Shown piece after piece: positions 28,154-36,659 of a stretch of 64,000 nt of DNA. The position numbers and the translations under genes are program-made. The notes below the pieces were generated by a model that worked only from the letters and a program-made list of their open reading frames with translations, ran no database searches and was not told the origin of the DNA. The stretch covers positions 124,001-188,000 of the forward strand of contig NZ_VDMA02000007.1 of assembly GCF_006334915.2 (NCBI RefSeq). The letters run 5' to 3'. This DNA comes from Microbispora catharanthi (GTDB taxonomy: Bacteria > Actinomycetota > Actinomycetes > Streptosporangiales > Streptosporangiaceae). How positions within the stretch are numbered: position 1 is the first letter of the stretch; each line of letters starts with the position of its first letter.

Positions 28154-29119
28154 TCAGCCGAGCCGCTGGGCTCTGCCGAGCAGCCGCTGGGCCACCACGA
28201 CCAGGGCGAGGAACAGGCCGCTGACCACCTGCTGGAAGGCCGACGTCAGGTTGCCCACCTGGTTGATCAGGCTCTGGATCACCCCGAGCAGCAGCACGCC
28301 GGCGATCGTGCCGGTGATGCCGCCCGCTCCCCCGGTCAGCAGCGTGCCGCCGATCACCACCGCGGCGATCACGTCGAGTTCCAGGCCGATGCCGAGGATC
28401 GTGACGCCGGAGGAGAGCCGGGCCGCGTTCAGCACCCCCGCGAGGCCCGCGAGCAGGCCCGACATGAGGTAGACGTAGACCTTCGTCCGGGCCACCGGCA
28501 CGCCCATCAGCGCGGCCCCCGGCTCGTTGCCGCCGACCGCGTAGACGTTCTGGCCGAAGGCCGTCCGCTGGAGCAGGACCATGGCGGCCACCGCGAGGAG
28601 CGCCGTGATGTAGACCGGCCAGGTCAGGCCGAACACACCGCCCTGCCCGAGCCGCGCGAACGCCGAGTCCTTCACGAGGTAGGTCGTGGCGCCCTCGTTG
28701 GAGATCGCCAGCATCAGCCCGCGCACGCCCAGCAGCCCGGCCAGGGTGACGATGAACGGCGCCATCCCCGTCCTGGCGATGAGCAGCCCCTGGAGGAGCC
28801 CCACCAGCCCGCACGCGGCGAGCGGCAGCACCAGCGCGACGAACAACCCATACTGCGAGCCGTACGCCGCGAGGACCCCGCCGAACACGAACAGCGACCC
28901 CACCGACAGGTCGATGCCGCCGCTGATGATCACGAAGGTCATGCCGATGGCGATGATCGCGGTGAAGGAGGAGGAGACGAGGACGCTTGCGGCGTTGCCC
29001 GCGGTGGCGAAGGAGTCGAAGGCGACGCTGCCGACGACCACCAGCGCCGCCAGCACCATCAGCGCGCCGTGCTGCTGGAGGACGCGGCTCACCTGCTCGC
29101 GTCCGGGCGATCCGGTCAT
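28154..29119 (-). CDS. Sugar ABC transporter permease (RbsC/YjfF-like)
   Basis: A membrane permease of 321 residues and about nine hydrophobic helices of the CUT2 (ribose-type) class. The family motif IISGGIDLSVGSLFVFGG is near residue 65 and VIGGTLLTGGAGGITGT near 265. The ATG overlaps the stop of the upstream permease by 4 nt. It is the last gene of the GH2/binding protein/ATPase/permease/permease operon. Two different permeases after one ATPase is the arrangement of E. coli ytfT-yjfF (galactofuranose import), so the pair likely forms a heterodimer. Confidence 0.85.
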   Translation of the reverse strand: MTGSPGREQVSRVLQQHGALMVLAALVVVGSVAFDSFATAGNAASVLVSSSFTAIIAIGMTFVIISGGIDLSVGSLFVFGGVLAAYGSQYGLFVALVLPLAACGLVGLLQGLLIARTGMAPFIVTLAGLLGVRGLMLAISNEGATTYLVKDSAFARLGQGGVFGLTWPVYITALLAVAAMVLLQRTAFGQNVYAVGGNEPGAALMGVPVARTKVYVYLMSGLLAGLAGVLNAARLSSGVTILGIGLELDVIAAVVIGGTLLTGGAGGITGTIAGVLLLGVIQSLINQVGNLTSAFQQVVSGLFLALVVVAQRLLGRAQRLG

Positions 29120-30066
29120 CGGGTTCCTCGCTCCCTGGTGGCGTAAACGGCGGCCAGGATGATGACCGCCTGCACGATCTGCGTCCACGACTGCGGCAGG
29201 TTGTGCTTGATGAGAGTGGCCGACAGCAGCTGCATGAGCAGCGCGCCCATGACCGTGCTGAGCACCCGGATCCGTCCGCCGCTCAGCGGCGTGCCGCCCA
29301 CCACCACCGCCGTGATGGCCGACAGCTCGATGAACAGGCCGAGCGAGGTCGGATCGCTCGCCTGCAGCCGCGCGGTCGCGAGCACCCCGGCCAGCGCGGC
29401 CAGCACCCCGGAGATCACGTAGACCAGCAGCAGCACCCGGCGGACGGGCAGCCCGGACAGCTCGCTGGCCGCGCGGTTGCCGCCGATCGCGACCACCTGC
29501 CTGCCGAACGTCGTCCTGCGGACCAGGAACGCCATCAGCAGGGTCAGCACGGCCGCGATGACCACGATGACCGGCACGCCGGACAGCGAGCTGCTGCCGA
29601 GCGCGATCAGGTCGGGGTTGCGGAACTCGACGAGCTGCGGCACGAGCACGTTGGCCAGGCCCCGGACGCCGACCAGCAGCGCGAGCGTGGCCACGATCGG
29701 CTGCACGCCGACGTAGGCGACCAGCGCGCCGCCCGCCGTCCCGGCCACCGCGCCGCCGACGAGGGCGACCAGCAGCGCGGGCCACGCGCCGTACCCGAGG
29801 TAGAGGGCGACGAGGGCGGCGGCCAGCGACATGACCGAGCCGACCGACAGGTCGATGCCCTGGGTGCCGATGACCAGCGCCATGCCGAGCGACACGATCA
29901 CGATCGGGGCGACCTGCACGAGCTGGGTGCGGAAGTTCGCCACGTCGAGGAAGTGGGGGGTGAACAGCACGTTGAACAGCAGGAGGACGCCGACCGCGGC
30001 GTAGACGCCGTACTCCTGGGCCCAGGCGAGCACCCGCCGCCCGGGCGGTGCGACCGCTTCAGCCAT
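29116..30066 (-). CDS. Sugar ABC transporter permease (YtfT-like)
   Basis: The partner permease has 316 residues. The CUT2 motif reads IGTQGIDLSVGSVMSLAA, and VVVGGTPLSGGRIRVLST is the second conserved loop. It overlaps the ATPase gene by 8 nt and the next permease by 4 nt, so all three are translationally coupled. The substrate is inferred from the operon: a pentose or hexose, possibly in furanose form. Confidence 0.85.
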   Translation of the reverse strand: MAEAVAPPGRRVLAWAQEYGVYAAVGVLLLFNVLFTPHFLDVANFRTQLVQVAPIVIVSLGMALVIGTQGIDLSVGSVMSLAAALVALYLGYGAWPALLVALVGGAVAGTAGGALVAYVGVQPIVATLALLVGVRGLANVLVPQLVEFRNPDLIALGSSSLSGVPVIVVIAAVLTLLMAFLVRRTTFGRQVVAIGGNRAASELSGLPVRRVLLLVYVISGVLAALAGVLATARLQASDPTSLGLFIELSAITAVVVGGTPLSGGRIRVLSTVMGALLMQLLSATLIKHNLPQSWTQIVQAVIILAAVYATRERGTR

Positions 30067-31609
30067 CGGACTCCGCTCCTCGTTCGGCGATGGACGCCAT
30101 GATCTTGTCCTCCGTGACGTCGTCGCCGGACAGCTCGCCGACGACGGCGCCCTCGCGCAGCACCAGGATCCGGTCGGCGCCCTCCACCAGCTCCTCCAGG
30201 TCAGACGAGATCAGTAACACGCCCAGGCCCTCCTCGGCCAGCTCGTCCACGAGTGCCTGCACCTCGGCCTTGGCGCCCACGTCGATGCCGCGGGTGGGCT
30301 CGTCCAGCAGGAGGATCTTCGGCCGGATGGCGAGCCACCGCGCGAGCAGGACCTTCTGCTGGTTGCCGCCGGACAGCTCCTGCACCGGCTGGTGCGGCGA
30401 GGCCGCCTTGATCCTGAGCCGGCGCATGAAGACCTCGACGACCTTGTCGATCTTCGCGTCGGAGACGACGCCGGCGCGCGACAGCGACGGCAGAGCGGCG
30501 AGCGCGATGTTCTCCCTGACCGACAGCGCCGGGATGATGCCCTCGGCCTTGCGGTCCTCGGGCAGCAGGCTGACCCCGGCCCTGATCGCCGCCGTGGTCG
30601 AGCCGGTGCGCAGAGGCAGGCCGCCCACGAGCACCCGGCCCGCGTCCAGCGGAAGCGCGCCGACGATGCCCTTGGCCGTCTCGCTTCGGCCCGCTCCCAG
30701 CAGCCCGCCGAGGCCGACGACCTCCCCCGGCCACACCGCGACGTCCACCCCGCGCAGCACCTGCCGCCGGGTCAGCCCCTCGGCCCGTACGGCGGGCGCG
30801 GCGCCGTCCCGCTCCCGGGCGTGGCGGCGGTCACGGGAGAACCTGGTCAGGCCGCCGGTCCTGACCTCGTCGAGGTCGCGGCCCAGCATCAGGGCGATGA
30901 GCTTCAGCCGTTCGAGCTCGGCGAGCGGGCCCGTGTGCGCGACCCGGCCGTCACGCAGCACGGTCACCCGGTCGCACACCTCGTACAGCTCGTCGAGGCG
31001 ATGGCTGACGTAGACGACGGCGATGCCGTCGTCCCTGAGCTTCCTGATCACCGAGAACAGCGTCTCGACCTCGCGCGGCTCCAGCGACGAGGTGGGCTCG
31101 TCCATGATGACCACGCGGGCGTCGATCGCCACGGCCCTGGCCAGGGCGACCATCTGCTGGACGCCCATTCCGAGGGTGCGCAGCGGGCGGCGTACGTCGG
31201 TGACGACGCCGTATCCGGCGAGGATCCGCTCCGCCTCGCCGTACATCCTGGCGGTGTCGATGACGCCCAGGCGGCCGCGCGGCTCGCGCCCCAGCATCAG
31301 GTTGCGGGCCACGCTCATCATCGGGACGAGGTTGACCTCCTGGTAGATGGTCGAGATCCCGGCGCGCTGGGCGTCGAGCGGCGTCCCGAAGGCCACCGGC
31401 GAACCGTTGTAGATCAGCTCGCCGCCGTCCGGGCGGTGGACACCGGTGAAGACCTTGATCAGCGTGGACTTGCCCGCGCCGTTCTCGCCCACGAGGGCGT
31501 GCACCTCGCCGGGGAGGAGGGCGATGGACACCCCGTCGAGGGCCACCACGCCGGGAAAGCGCTTGCTGATCTGCCTGGCCTCGAGCACCGGTGCAACGGA
31601 CTGGCTCAA
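30059..31609 (-). CDS. Sugar ABC transporter ATPase (RbsA/YtfR-like)
   Basis: This 516-residue protein has two nucleotide-binding domains. The first has Walker A GENGAGKST and Walker B VVIMDEPTSSLEP; the second has the degenerate GAGRSET loop normal for RbsA proteins, the signature LSGGNQQKVLLARWL and ILLLDEPTRGID. I chose the TTG at 31609 (LSQSVAPVLEARQISKRFPG) because AGGAAGG sits 8 nt upstream and the protein then has family length; the frame stays open to 31789 but crosses a hairpin. It energises the two permeases that follow. A paralogue lies at 36660-38156. Confidence 0.87.
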   Translation of the reverse strand: MSQSVAPVLEARQISKRFPGVVALDGVSIALLPGEVHALVGENGAGKSTLIKVFTGVHRPDGGELIYNGSPVAFGTPLDAQRAGISTIYQEVNLVPMMSVARNLMLGREPRGRLGVIDTARMYGEAERILAGYGVVTDVRRPLRTLGMGVQQMVALARAVAIDARVVIMDEPTSSLEPREVETLFSVIRKLRDDGIAVVYVSHRLDELYEVCDRVTVLRDGRVAHTGPLAELERLKLIALMLGRDLDEVRTGGLTRFSRDRRHARERDGAAPAVRAEGLTRRQVLRGVDVAVWPGEVVGLGGLLGAGRSETAKGIVGALPLDAGRVLVGGLPLRTGSTTAAIRAGVSLLPEDRKAEGIIPALSVRENIALAALPSLSRAGVVSDAKIDKVVEVFMRRLRIKAASPHQPVQELSGGNQQKVLLARWLAIRPKILLLDEPTRGIDVGAKAEVQALVDELAEEGLGVLLISSDLEELVEGADRILVLREGAVVGELSGDDVTEDKIMASIAERGAESDG

Positions 31610-31627
31610 TGAGTTCCCTTCCTCGCG

Positions 31628-31661
31628 CGGGCCTCCGCGCGCGAGTGCGTGCGGAGGCCCG
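31628..31661 (-). promoter_or_regulatory. Intra-operon hairpin between binding protein and ATPase genes
   Basis: A perfect 11-bp stem (CGGGCCTCCGC / GCGGAGGCCCG) with a 12-nt loop fills the gap between the binding-protein stop and the ATPase start. There is no U-tract, so it is more likely a processing or stabilising element, or a weak attenuator, that keeps binding protein in excess over the membrane parts. That arrangement is common in sugar ABC operons. Confidence 0.65.
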
Positions 31662-31697
31662 GGACGCACGCGGGCGTCCGTGACGGGCTGTGGCAGG

Positions 31698-32771
31698 TCA
31701 GTAGGCCTCGCCGAGGGACGACTCGGCGTTGGAGCCGTCGTATTCGCGGTCGGAGATGATGACCTTGTCCGGAATCGGCTGGCCGTCAAGGAACTTCTGC
31801 GCGGTCTCGAAGGCGAGCGGCCCGAACCTGGGGTTGGACTCGACGACCGCGTGCAGCCAGCCGTCGGCGATGGCCTGGACGGCGCTGCGGGTGCCGTCGA
31901 CCGAGACGATCTTTATGGCGCCCGGCTCCTTGCCCGCGCCCTTCAGCGCGGTCACCGCGCCCAGCGCCATCTCGTCGTTCTCGGCGTAGATGCCGTTGAT
32001 GTCGGGGTTGGACTGGATGAGCTGCTCGGTGACCTGCTGGCCCTTCTCCCTGGCGAACTCACCGGTCTGCTCGAAGGAGATCTGGATCTCGGGCGCCTTC
32101 TCCTTGATCCGGTCCTTGAAGCCGTTGGTGCGCTCGGTGGTGACGTTGTTGCCCGGCGCGCCGAGCAGGATCGCCACCTTGCCCTTGCCGCTCAGCGCGT
32201 TGATCATCTGGTCGGCGGCCCGCTTGCCCTGCTCGTAGAAGTCCGAGCCGATGAACGTCAGGTAGTCGCTGCACGGATTGGCGTTGATCTTGCGGTCGAC
32301 CGTGATGATGGGGATCTTCTTGGCGGCGGCCTGCTGGAGCACCGGCTCCCAGCCGTCGGAGTTCAGCGGCGCGATGACGAGCAGCTTCACGCCCTGGGCG
32401 ATGAGCTGCTGCACGTCGGTGATCTGCTTGGAGAACTGCGACTGGGCGTTGGTGACCTTGAGGTCGGCGATGCCGAGCTTGGCCGCCTCGTCCTTGATGG
32501 ACTTGGTCTCCGCGATGCGGAACGGGTTGGCCTCCTTCTCCGACTGGGAGAAGCCGACCGTGGCGGTCTTCAGGTCGAACTTCGTGCCGCCGAACTGGTC
32601 GAGCGTGCAGGTCGGGCCGGCCGAGTCCGCCGGGGTCTGCACCACCTGCTGCTGCGCGGACGCCGCGGCGCTCGGGCCCGCGGCGGCCGGGGTCTCCTCC
32701 GACTTGGCGCAGCCGGCCGCGCCGAGCAGCACGGCGAGGGCGACGACGGCCGTGCGGGGATATGACTTCAT
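31698..32771 (-). CDS. Sugar-binding lipoprotein (YtfQ/RbsB-like)
   Basis: The 357-residue extracellular solute-binding protein is anchored at Cys21 (lipobox GAAGC). The mature domain follows the ribose/galactose-binding pattern: TVGFSQSEKEANPFRIAET, LLVIAPLNSDGWEPVLQQA, PIITVDRKINA, IYAENDEMALGAVTAL and IVSVDGTRSAVQAIADG. These phrases are close to E. coli YtfQ, which binds galactofuranose. It follows the GH2 gene by 129 nt and is followed by a hairpin and the ATPase gene. Confidence 0.87.
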   Translation of the reverse strand: MKSYPRTAVVALAVLLGAAGCAKSEETPAAAGPSAAASAQQQVVQTPADSAGPTCTLDQFGGTKFDLKTATVGFSQSEKEANPFRIAETKSIKDEAAKLGIADLKVTNAQSQFSKQITDVQQLIAQGVKLLVIAPLNSDGWEPVLQQAAAKKIPIITVDRKINANPCSDYLTFIGSDFYEQGKRAADQMINALSGKGKVAILLGAPGNNVTTERTNGFKDRIKEKAPEIQISFEQTGEFAREKGQQVTEQLIQSNPDINGIYAENDEMALGAVTALKGAGKEPGAIKIVSVDGTRSAVQAIADGWLHAVVESNPRFGPLAFETAQKFLDGQPIPDKVIISDREYDGSNAESSLGEAY

Positions 32772-32900
32772 GGTGATCCTTCTTCTGATCGGGGGGTGCC
32801 ACGGCGCGTCCGGCGGTCAGGAGGACGACACGCCGTGGGGGTGGGGGGTGGGGGGTGGCGGCCCGGATGTGCCGTCCGGGCCGCCGCTGTGCCGAGCGGG

Positions 32901-35450
32901 TCAGGCGCAGGCTGGGAGGATCTCTCCGGTGAGCGCGGTGTTGGCGTCGTGCAAGCGCTTGACGTCCGGCTTGGTCACGGCCCTGTCGTAGGTCATCAGG
33001 CCGTTGATCTCGGTCTCCACGTCGGTCGTCTGGGTGTAGACGGCCGCGCTCAGGCCGTTGCAGGCGTGCAGCGTGCGCAGGGCGTCGTCCATCTCCAGGA
33101 AGCGCTTGGTCAGCGACTCGCCGTCGGCCTCGACCGCGTAGCCCCAGCCGCCGCCGGTCCAGGTGTGCCCGATCACCGGCAGGGCGAGCCCGCCGTACTC
33201 GCCGAGCACCGACGCCCGGAAGAAGCCGGGCTTACCGGGGCTGCCGGGTCCGGGGTAGATGTGGTAGTCCATCACGTCGCCGTTGCCGCCGTCCTGGGCG
33301 CCGCAGCAGTTGATGCCGCTCATGTTGTCCACGAGCCGAGAGGGGTCCAGGCTCTTCACGTAGTCGGCGATCCTGGAGATGTCGTACTGGCCCCAGCTCT
33401 CGTTGAACGGCACCCACATCACGATCGACGGGCTGCTGCGGTGCTCGTCGACGATCTCCTTCAGCTCGCTCTCGAACTGCGTCTTGTCGGCCGCGCTCGC
33501 CGCGCCGAACATCGACGGCATGTCCTGCCAGACGAGCAGGCCGAGCTTGTCGGCGTAGGCGTACCAGCGGTCCGGCTCCACCTTCATGTGCTTGCGCACC
33601 ATGTTGAAGCCGAGCGCCTTGGTCTGCTCCAGGTCATACCGCAGCGCCTCGTCGGTCGGCGCGGTGTAGATGCCGTCCGGCCAGTAGCCCTGGTCGAGCG
33701 GGCCGAACTGGAAGACCGGCGTGCCGTTGAGCAGGACCCGGGTCGTGCCGTTCACCCTGCCGACCGAGATGGAGCGCATGCCGAAGTAGCTCTCCACCTT
33801 GTCGCCGCCCTTGAGCTCGACCGTGAGGTCGTACAGGTACGGGTCGTCGGGCGACCAGAGGTGGGGGTCCGGGATCGGCACGGCCAGTTCCTTGCCGGTC
33901 GGGCCGGAGACCTTGCCGATGACGCGCTTGCCGGCGCGGGCGGTGACGACGGCGGTGGCGTCGCCGCTCGCCCTGACCTTCACCCGCAGGGACTGCCCGA
34001 GCACCTCGGGGATCGTGTCCACGGCCTCGATGTGGGTGTTGTCGACGGGCTCCATCCAGACCGTCTGCCAGATGCCGGAAGCGGGGGTGTACCAGATGCT
34101 GCCCGGGTTGAGCCGCTGCTTGCCGATGGGCTGGCGGCCGTTGTCGGTCGGGTCGGTCACGCCGACGACCAGCTCCTGCGGGCCCTTGCGGGTGAGCGCG
34201 CCGGTCACGTCCACGGTGATCCTGTCGTAGCCGCCCTTGTGGGTGCCGACCTGCTTGCCGTTGACGTAGACGACCGACTCGTAGTCCACGGCGTCGAGGT
34301 GGAGCAGGACGCGGTCCTTCTTCCAGGAGGCCGGCACCTCGAAGGTGCGGCGATACCACATGCGGTCCTCGTGGCGGCCGATGCGGGACAGGCTCGACTC
34401 CACCGGGTAGGGCACGACGATCCGCTCGCCGAGGTCGCGGCCGAAGGGCGGCGCCTCACCCTCCTTGGCGGCGGCGAACTGCCAGGTGCCGTTGAGGTTC
34501 TGCCAGCGGTCGCGGACGAGCTGGGGGCGCGGGTAGTCGGGCAGCGGGTTGTTCGCGTCCACCTTGTCGGACCAGCGGGTCTTCAGCACATAGGTGGACC
34601 CGTTGGACACCGGCACCCAGGTGAACGCCTCGATCGCGGTGCCGTCCGCCTTGGCGAGGCCGCCCTTGCCGTCATAGGAGGCCCGGATGTCGGCGGCCAG
34701 GCGCGGGATGGGGAAGGCGAGCTTCAGCGTGACCTTCGTGGTCCCGTCGAGGGCGGCCGACGCGACCTGCCACTTCGTGCCGGCCACCGTCAGGCCGAAG
34801 TGCTCGGCGGCGCCCGCGGGCAGCGCCGCGAGCGCGGTGTCGCCGAAGTCGAGAGTGGCGGTGTCGCCCGCCGCGTCGACGGCGGCGCCGGCCGGCCCCG
34901 GCGGGTCGAAGCCCTCGGGCAGGTAGAACGCGTCCGCCGGCACGGCCTGCTTGGGCTGGCTGGCGCTCTGCCAGCGCAGGTGGAGGTTGGCGCCGCCGAA
35001 GTGCTCGAAATACTCGACCTTGATGTCGTACTTCTGGCCGGCCTGCAGCGTGATCGGGGTGCCGGTCTGCTCCTTGTCCCAGTCGTCCACCCAGTGGTCG
35101 ACGACGAGCGTGTCGTCCACCCAGAGCCGGAAGCCGTTGTCACCGATGACCGAGAAGGTGTACGCCTCGGAGTACGCGGGCTGGATGCGGCCCGTCCACC
35201 GCACGGTGACGTCGTCCTCCCGCCCGGTCAGCGAGGTGAAGACCGGGTTGAGGTCGGGCAGCTCGAGATCCGGGTCGATCACCGTGGCCTTGAGCTGGGC
35301 GAAGTCGAACTTCCCTGCTGCCGAGGACAGGTAGTAGTCGCCGCGCAGGCCGTGCCGCTCGGCGCCGGCGGCGGTCGCGGGGCCCTGCCCCGCGACCTGC
35401 CAGACGGCGCCGAGAACGACGGCCAGCAGTAAGAGGATGGGCTTTCTCAC
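32901..35450 (-). CDS. Secreted GH2 glycosidase with N-terminal PA14 domain
   Basis: This 849-residue exported enzyme starts at GTG 35450 with a signal peptide (LLLLAVVLGAVWQVAGQGPATAAGA). Residues about 30-160 are a PA14 carbohydrate-binding domain (LRGDYYLSS, TVRWTGRIQPAYSEAYTF, VVDHWVDDW). The GH2 part follows: sugar-binding domain (WYRRTFEVPASWKKDRVLLHLDAVDY), Ig-like domain and TIM barrel with acid/base Glu684 (VPFNESWG) and nucleophile Glu751 (LGEYGG). GH2 covers beta-galactosidase, beta-glucuronidase, beta-mannosidase and at least one Streptomyces beta-galactofuranosidase. As first gene of an operon with a YtfQRT/YjfF-like importer, a galactofuranosidase role is attractive but unproven. 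Confidence 0.85.
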   Translation of the reverse strand: MRKPILLLLAVVLGAVWQVAGQGPATAAGAERHGLRGDYYLSSAAGKFDFAQLKATVIDPDLELPDLNPVFTSLTGREDDVTVRWTGRIQPAYSEAYTFSVIGDNGFRLWVDDTLVVDHWVDDWDKEQTGTPITLQAGQKYDIKVEYFEHFGGANLHLRWQSASQPKQAVPADAFYLPEGFDPPGPAGAAVDAAGDTATLDFGDTALAALPAGAAEHFGLTVAGTKWQVASAALDGTTKVTLKLAFPIPRLAADIRASYDGKGGLAKADGTAIEAFTWVPVSNGSTYVLKTRWSDKVDANNPLPDYPRPQLVRDRWQNLNGTWQFAAAKEGEAPPFGRDLGERIVVPYPVESSLSRIGRHEDRMWYRRTFEVPASWKKDRVLLHLDAVDYESVVYVNGKQVGTHKGGYDRITVDVTGALTRKGPQELVVGVTDPTDNGRQPIGKQRLNPGSIWYTPASGIWQTVWMEPVDNTHIEAVDTIPEVLGQSLRVKVRASGDATAVVTARAGKRVIGKVSGPTGKELAVPIPDPHLWSPDDPYLYDLTVELKGGDKVESYFGMRSISVGRVNGTTRVLLNGTPVFQFGPLDQGYWPDGIYTAPTDEALRYDLEQTKALGFNMVRKHMKVEPDRWYAYADKLGLLVWQDMPSMFGAASAADKTQFESELKEIVDEHRSSPSIVMWVPFNESWGQYDISRIADYVKSLDPSRLVDNMSGINCCGAQDGGNGDVMDYHIYPGPGSPGKPGFFRASVLGEYGGLALPVIGHTWTGGGWGYAVEADGESLTKRFLEMDDALRTLHACNGLSAAVYTQTTDVETEINGLMTYDRAVTKPDVKRLHDANTALTGEILPACA

Positions 35451-35690
35451 AGGGATCCTTTCCTGCGGGCAGGGGGCGGGCGGACGCGCCGTACGGCGTG
35501 GCCGCGTGCGGCCGGCGCGGCGGTGCGCTCCGCACGGCGTGCCGGCGACCACCTGCCATGACGTGGGGGGAGGGTCGAGATCGGACCCGCGGACGTGGGG
35601 CACGCGGGGAACGCACCTTCCGAACGGGACCGATCAGTTTCGGACAGGATCGAGTCGGTTATCGCCCTCAAATAAGCACCGCGGACGCTA

Positions 35691-35775
35691 TCCGGTCAAG
35701 AGATCGGATCAAATTCGTTCATTTCCGGTCAGCGGTGCGGCGCTTTGGCTGGTCGACTATGATCGGATCCGGTCA
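35691..35775. promoter_or_regulatory. Repeated operator words in the DeoR/GH2 divergent promoter
   Basis: The word TCCGGTCA occurs three times (35691-35698, 35724-35731, 35768-35775) and GATCGGATC twice (35702-35710, 35761-35769) in less than 90 nt. Spacing between the TCCGGTCA copies is 33 and 44 nt. DeoR proteins usually bind several direct or inverted repeats, so these are probable operators for the adjacent regulator. They lie in the 342-nt gap that separates the GH2 operon from the regulator; the remainder of that gap (35451-35690) holds no gene. Confidence 0.55.
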
Positions 35776-35792
35776 CAGCGGAGGGTGGGGGC

Positions 35793-36593
35793 GTGGTCGA
35801 CACGGACAGCGACGGGCGCCGGCCCGTGTTCGCGGCCGAGCGCCGCCAGCGCATTCTGGAGTTGGTGCGGGCCAACGGCGCCGTCTCGCTGCGCGAGCTC
35901 GCCCAGGCGGTGCAGTCGTCGGAGGTCACCGTACGCCGCGACCTGCGCGCGCTCGAGTCGGAGGGCCTGCTCAACCGGCACCACGGCGGCGCCACCCTCC
36001 CGGGCGACCTGAACAGGGAGGCCAGCTACGTCCAGAAGGTGACGCTCTCCTCGGCGGAGAAGTCCGCCATCGCGGACCTGGCCGCGTCGCTGGTCGAGGA
36101 CGGGGACGCAATCGTCATCGGCCCAGGGACCACCACCCAGGAGTTCGCCCGCAGGCTGAGCAGGCACGCCGAGCTCGCCGTGGTCACCAACTCGCTGCTG
36201 GTCGCCCAGGCCCTCGCCAACTCCCCGCGCATCGAGGTGATGCTGACGGGCGGCACGCTGCGCGGGCCGATCCTCGCCCTCGTCGGCAGCGCGGCCGAGC
36301 GGTCCCTCGCCGGGCTGCGCGTGCGCCGGGCCTTCATCTCCGGCAACGGGCTCACCGCCGACCGCGGGCTGTCGACCCCGAACATGCAGGTCGCCTGCGT
36401 CGACCAGGCCCTGGCCGCCGCCGCGGAGGAGGTCGTCGTGCTGGCCGACCACACCAAGATCGGCATCGACGCGATGGTGCAGACCGTGTCCGCCGAGCAG
36501 ATCGACCACCTGGTCACCGACGACGCCGCCCCGCGCGACGTGCTCGACGAGCTGGGCGGCAAGGGCGTACGCCTGCACGTTGCCCACATTTGA
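35793..36593 (+). CDS. DeoR family transcriptional regulator
   Basis: The 266-residue repressor has an N-terminal DeoR helix-turn-helix (ERRQRILELVRANGAVSLRE, then SSEVTVRRDLRALESEGLLNRHHGGA) and a C-terminal sugar-phosphate sensing domain with IVIGPGTTTQEFARRL and FISGNGLTADRGLSTPN, followed by VVLADHTKIG. DeoR regulators usually respond to a phosphorylated sugar intermediate. GTG start at 35793 behind a GGAGGG run. It is divergent from the GH2/transporter operon and 66 nt upstream of an extra ATPase gene. Confidence 0.88.
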   Translation: MVDTDSDGRRPVFAAERRQRILELVRANGAVSLRELAQAVQSSEVTVRRDLRALESEGLLNRHHGGATLPGDLNREASYVQKVTLSSAEKSAIADLAASLVEDGDAIVIGPGTTTQEFARRLSRHAELAVVTNSLLVAQALANSPRIEVMLTGGTLRGPILALVGSAAERSLAGLRVRRAFISGNGLTADRGLSTPNMQVACVDQALAAAAEEVVVLADHTKIGIDAMVQTVSAEQIDHLVTDDAAPRDVLDELGGKGVRLHVAHI

Positions 36594-36659
36594 TCGAATG
36601 TGACGGCCTCGTTACGGGTTTGTTTCCTGCCGGGCTCACCATTCGAGGCGGAGGCAACC

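Noticed and set aside
32796..35432. Long plus-strand open frame opposite the GH2 gene
   Set aside because: Shadow frame; the minus strand gives a full signal peptide, PA14 and GH2 active site.
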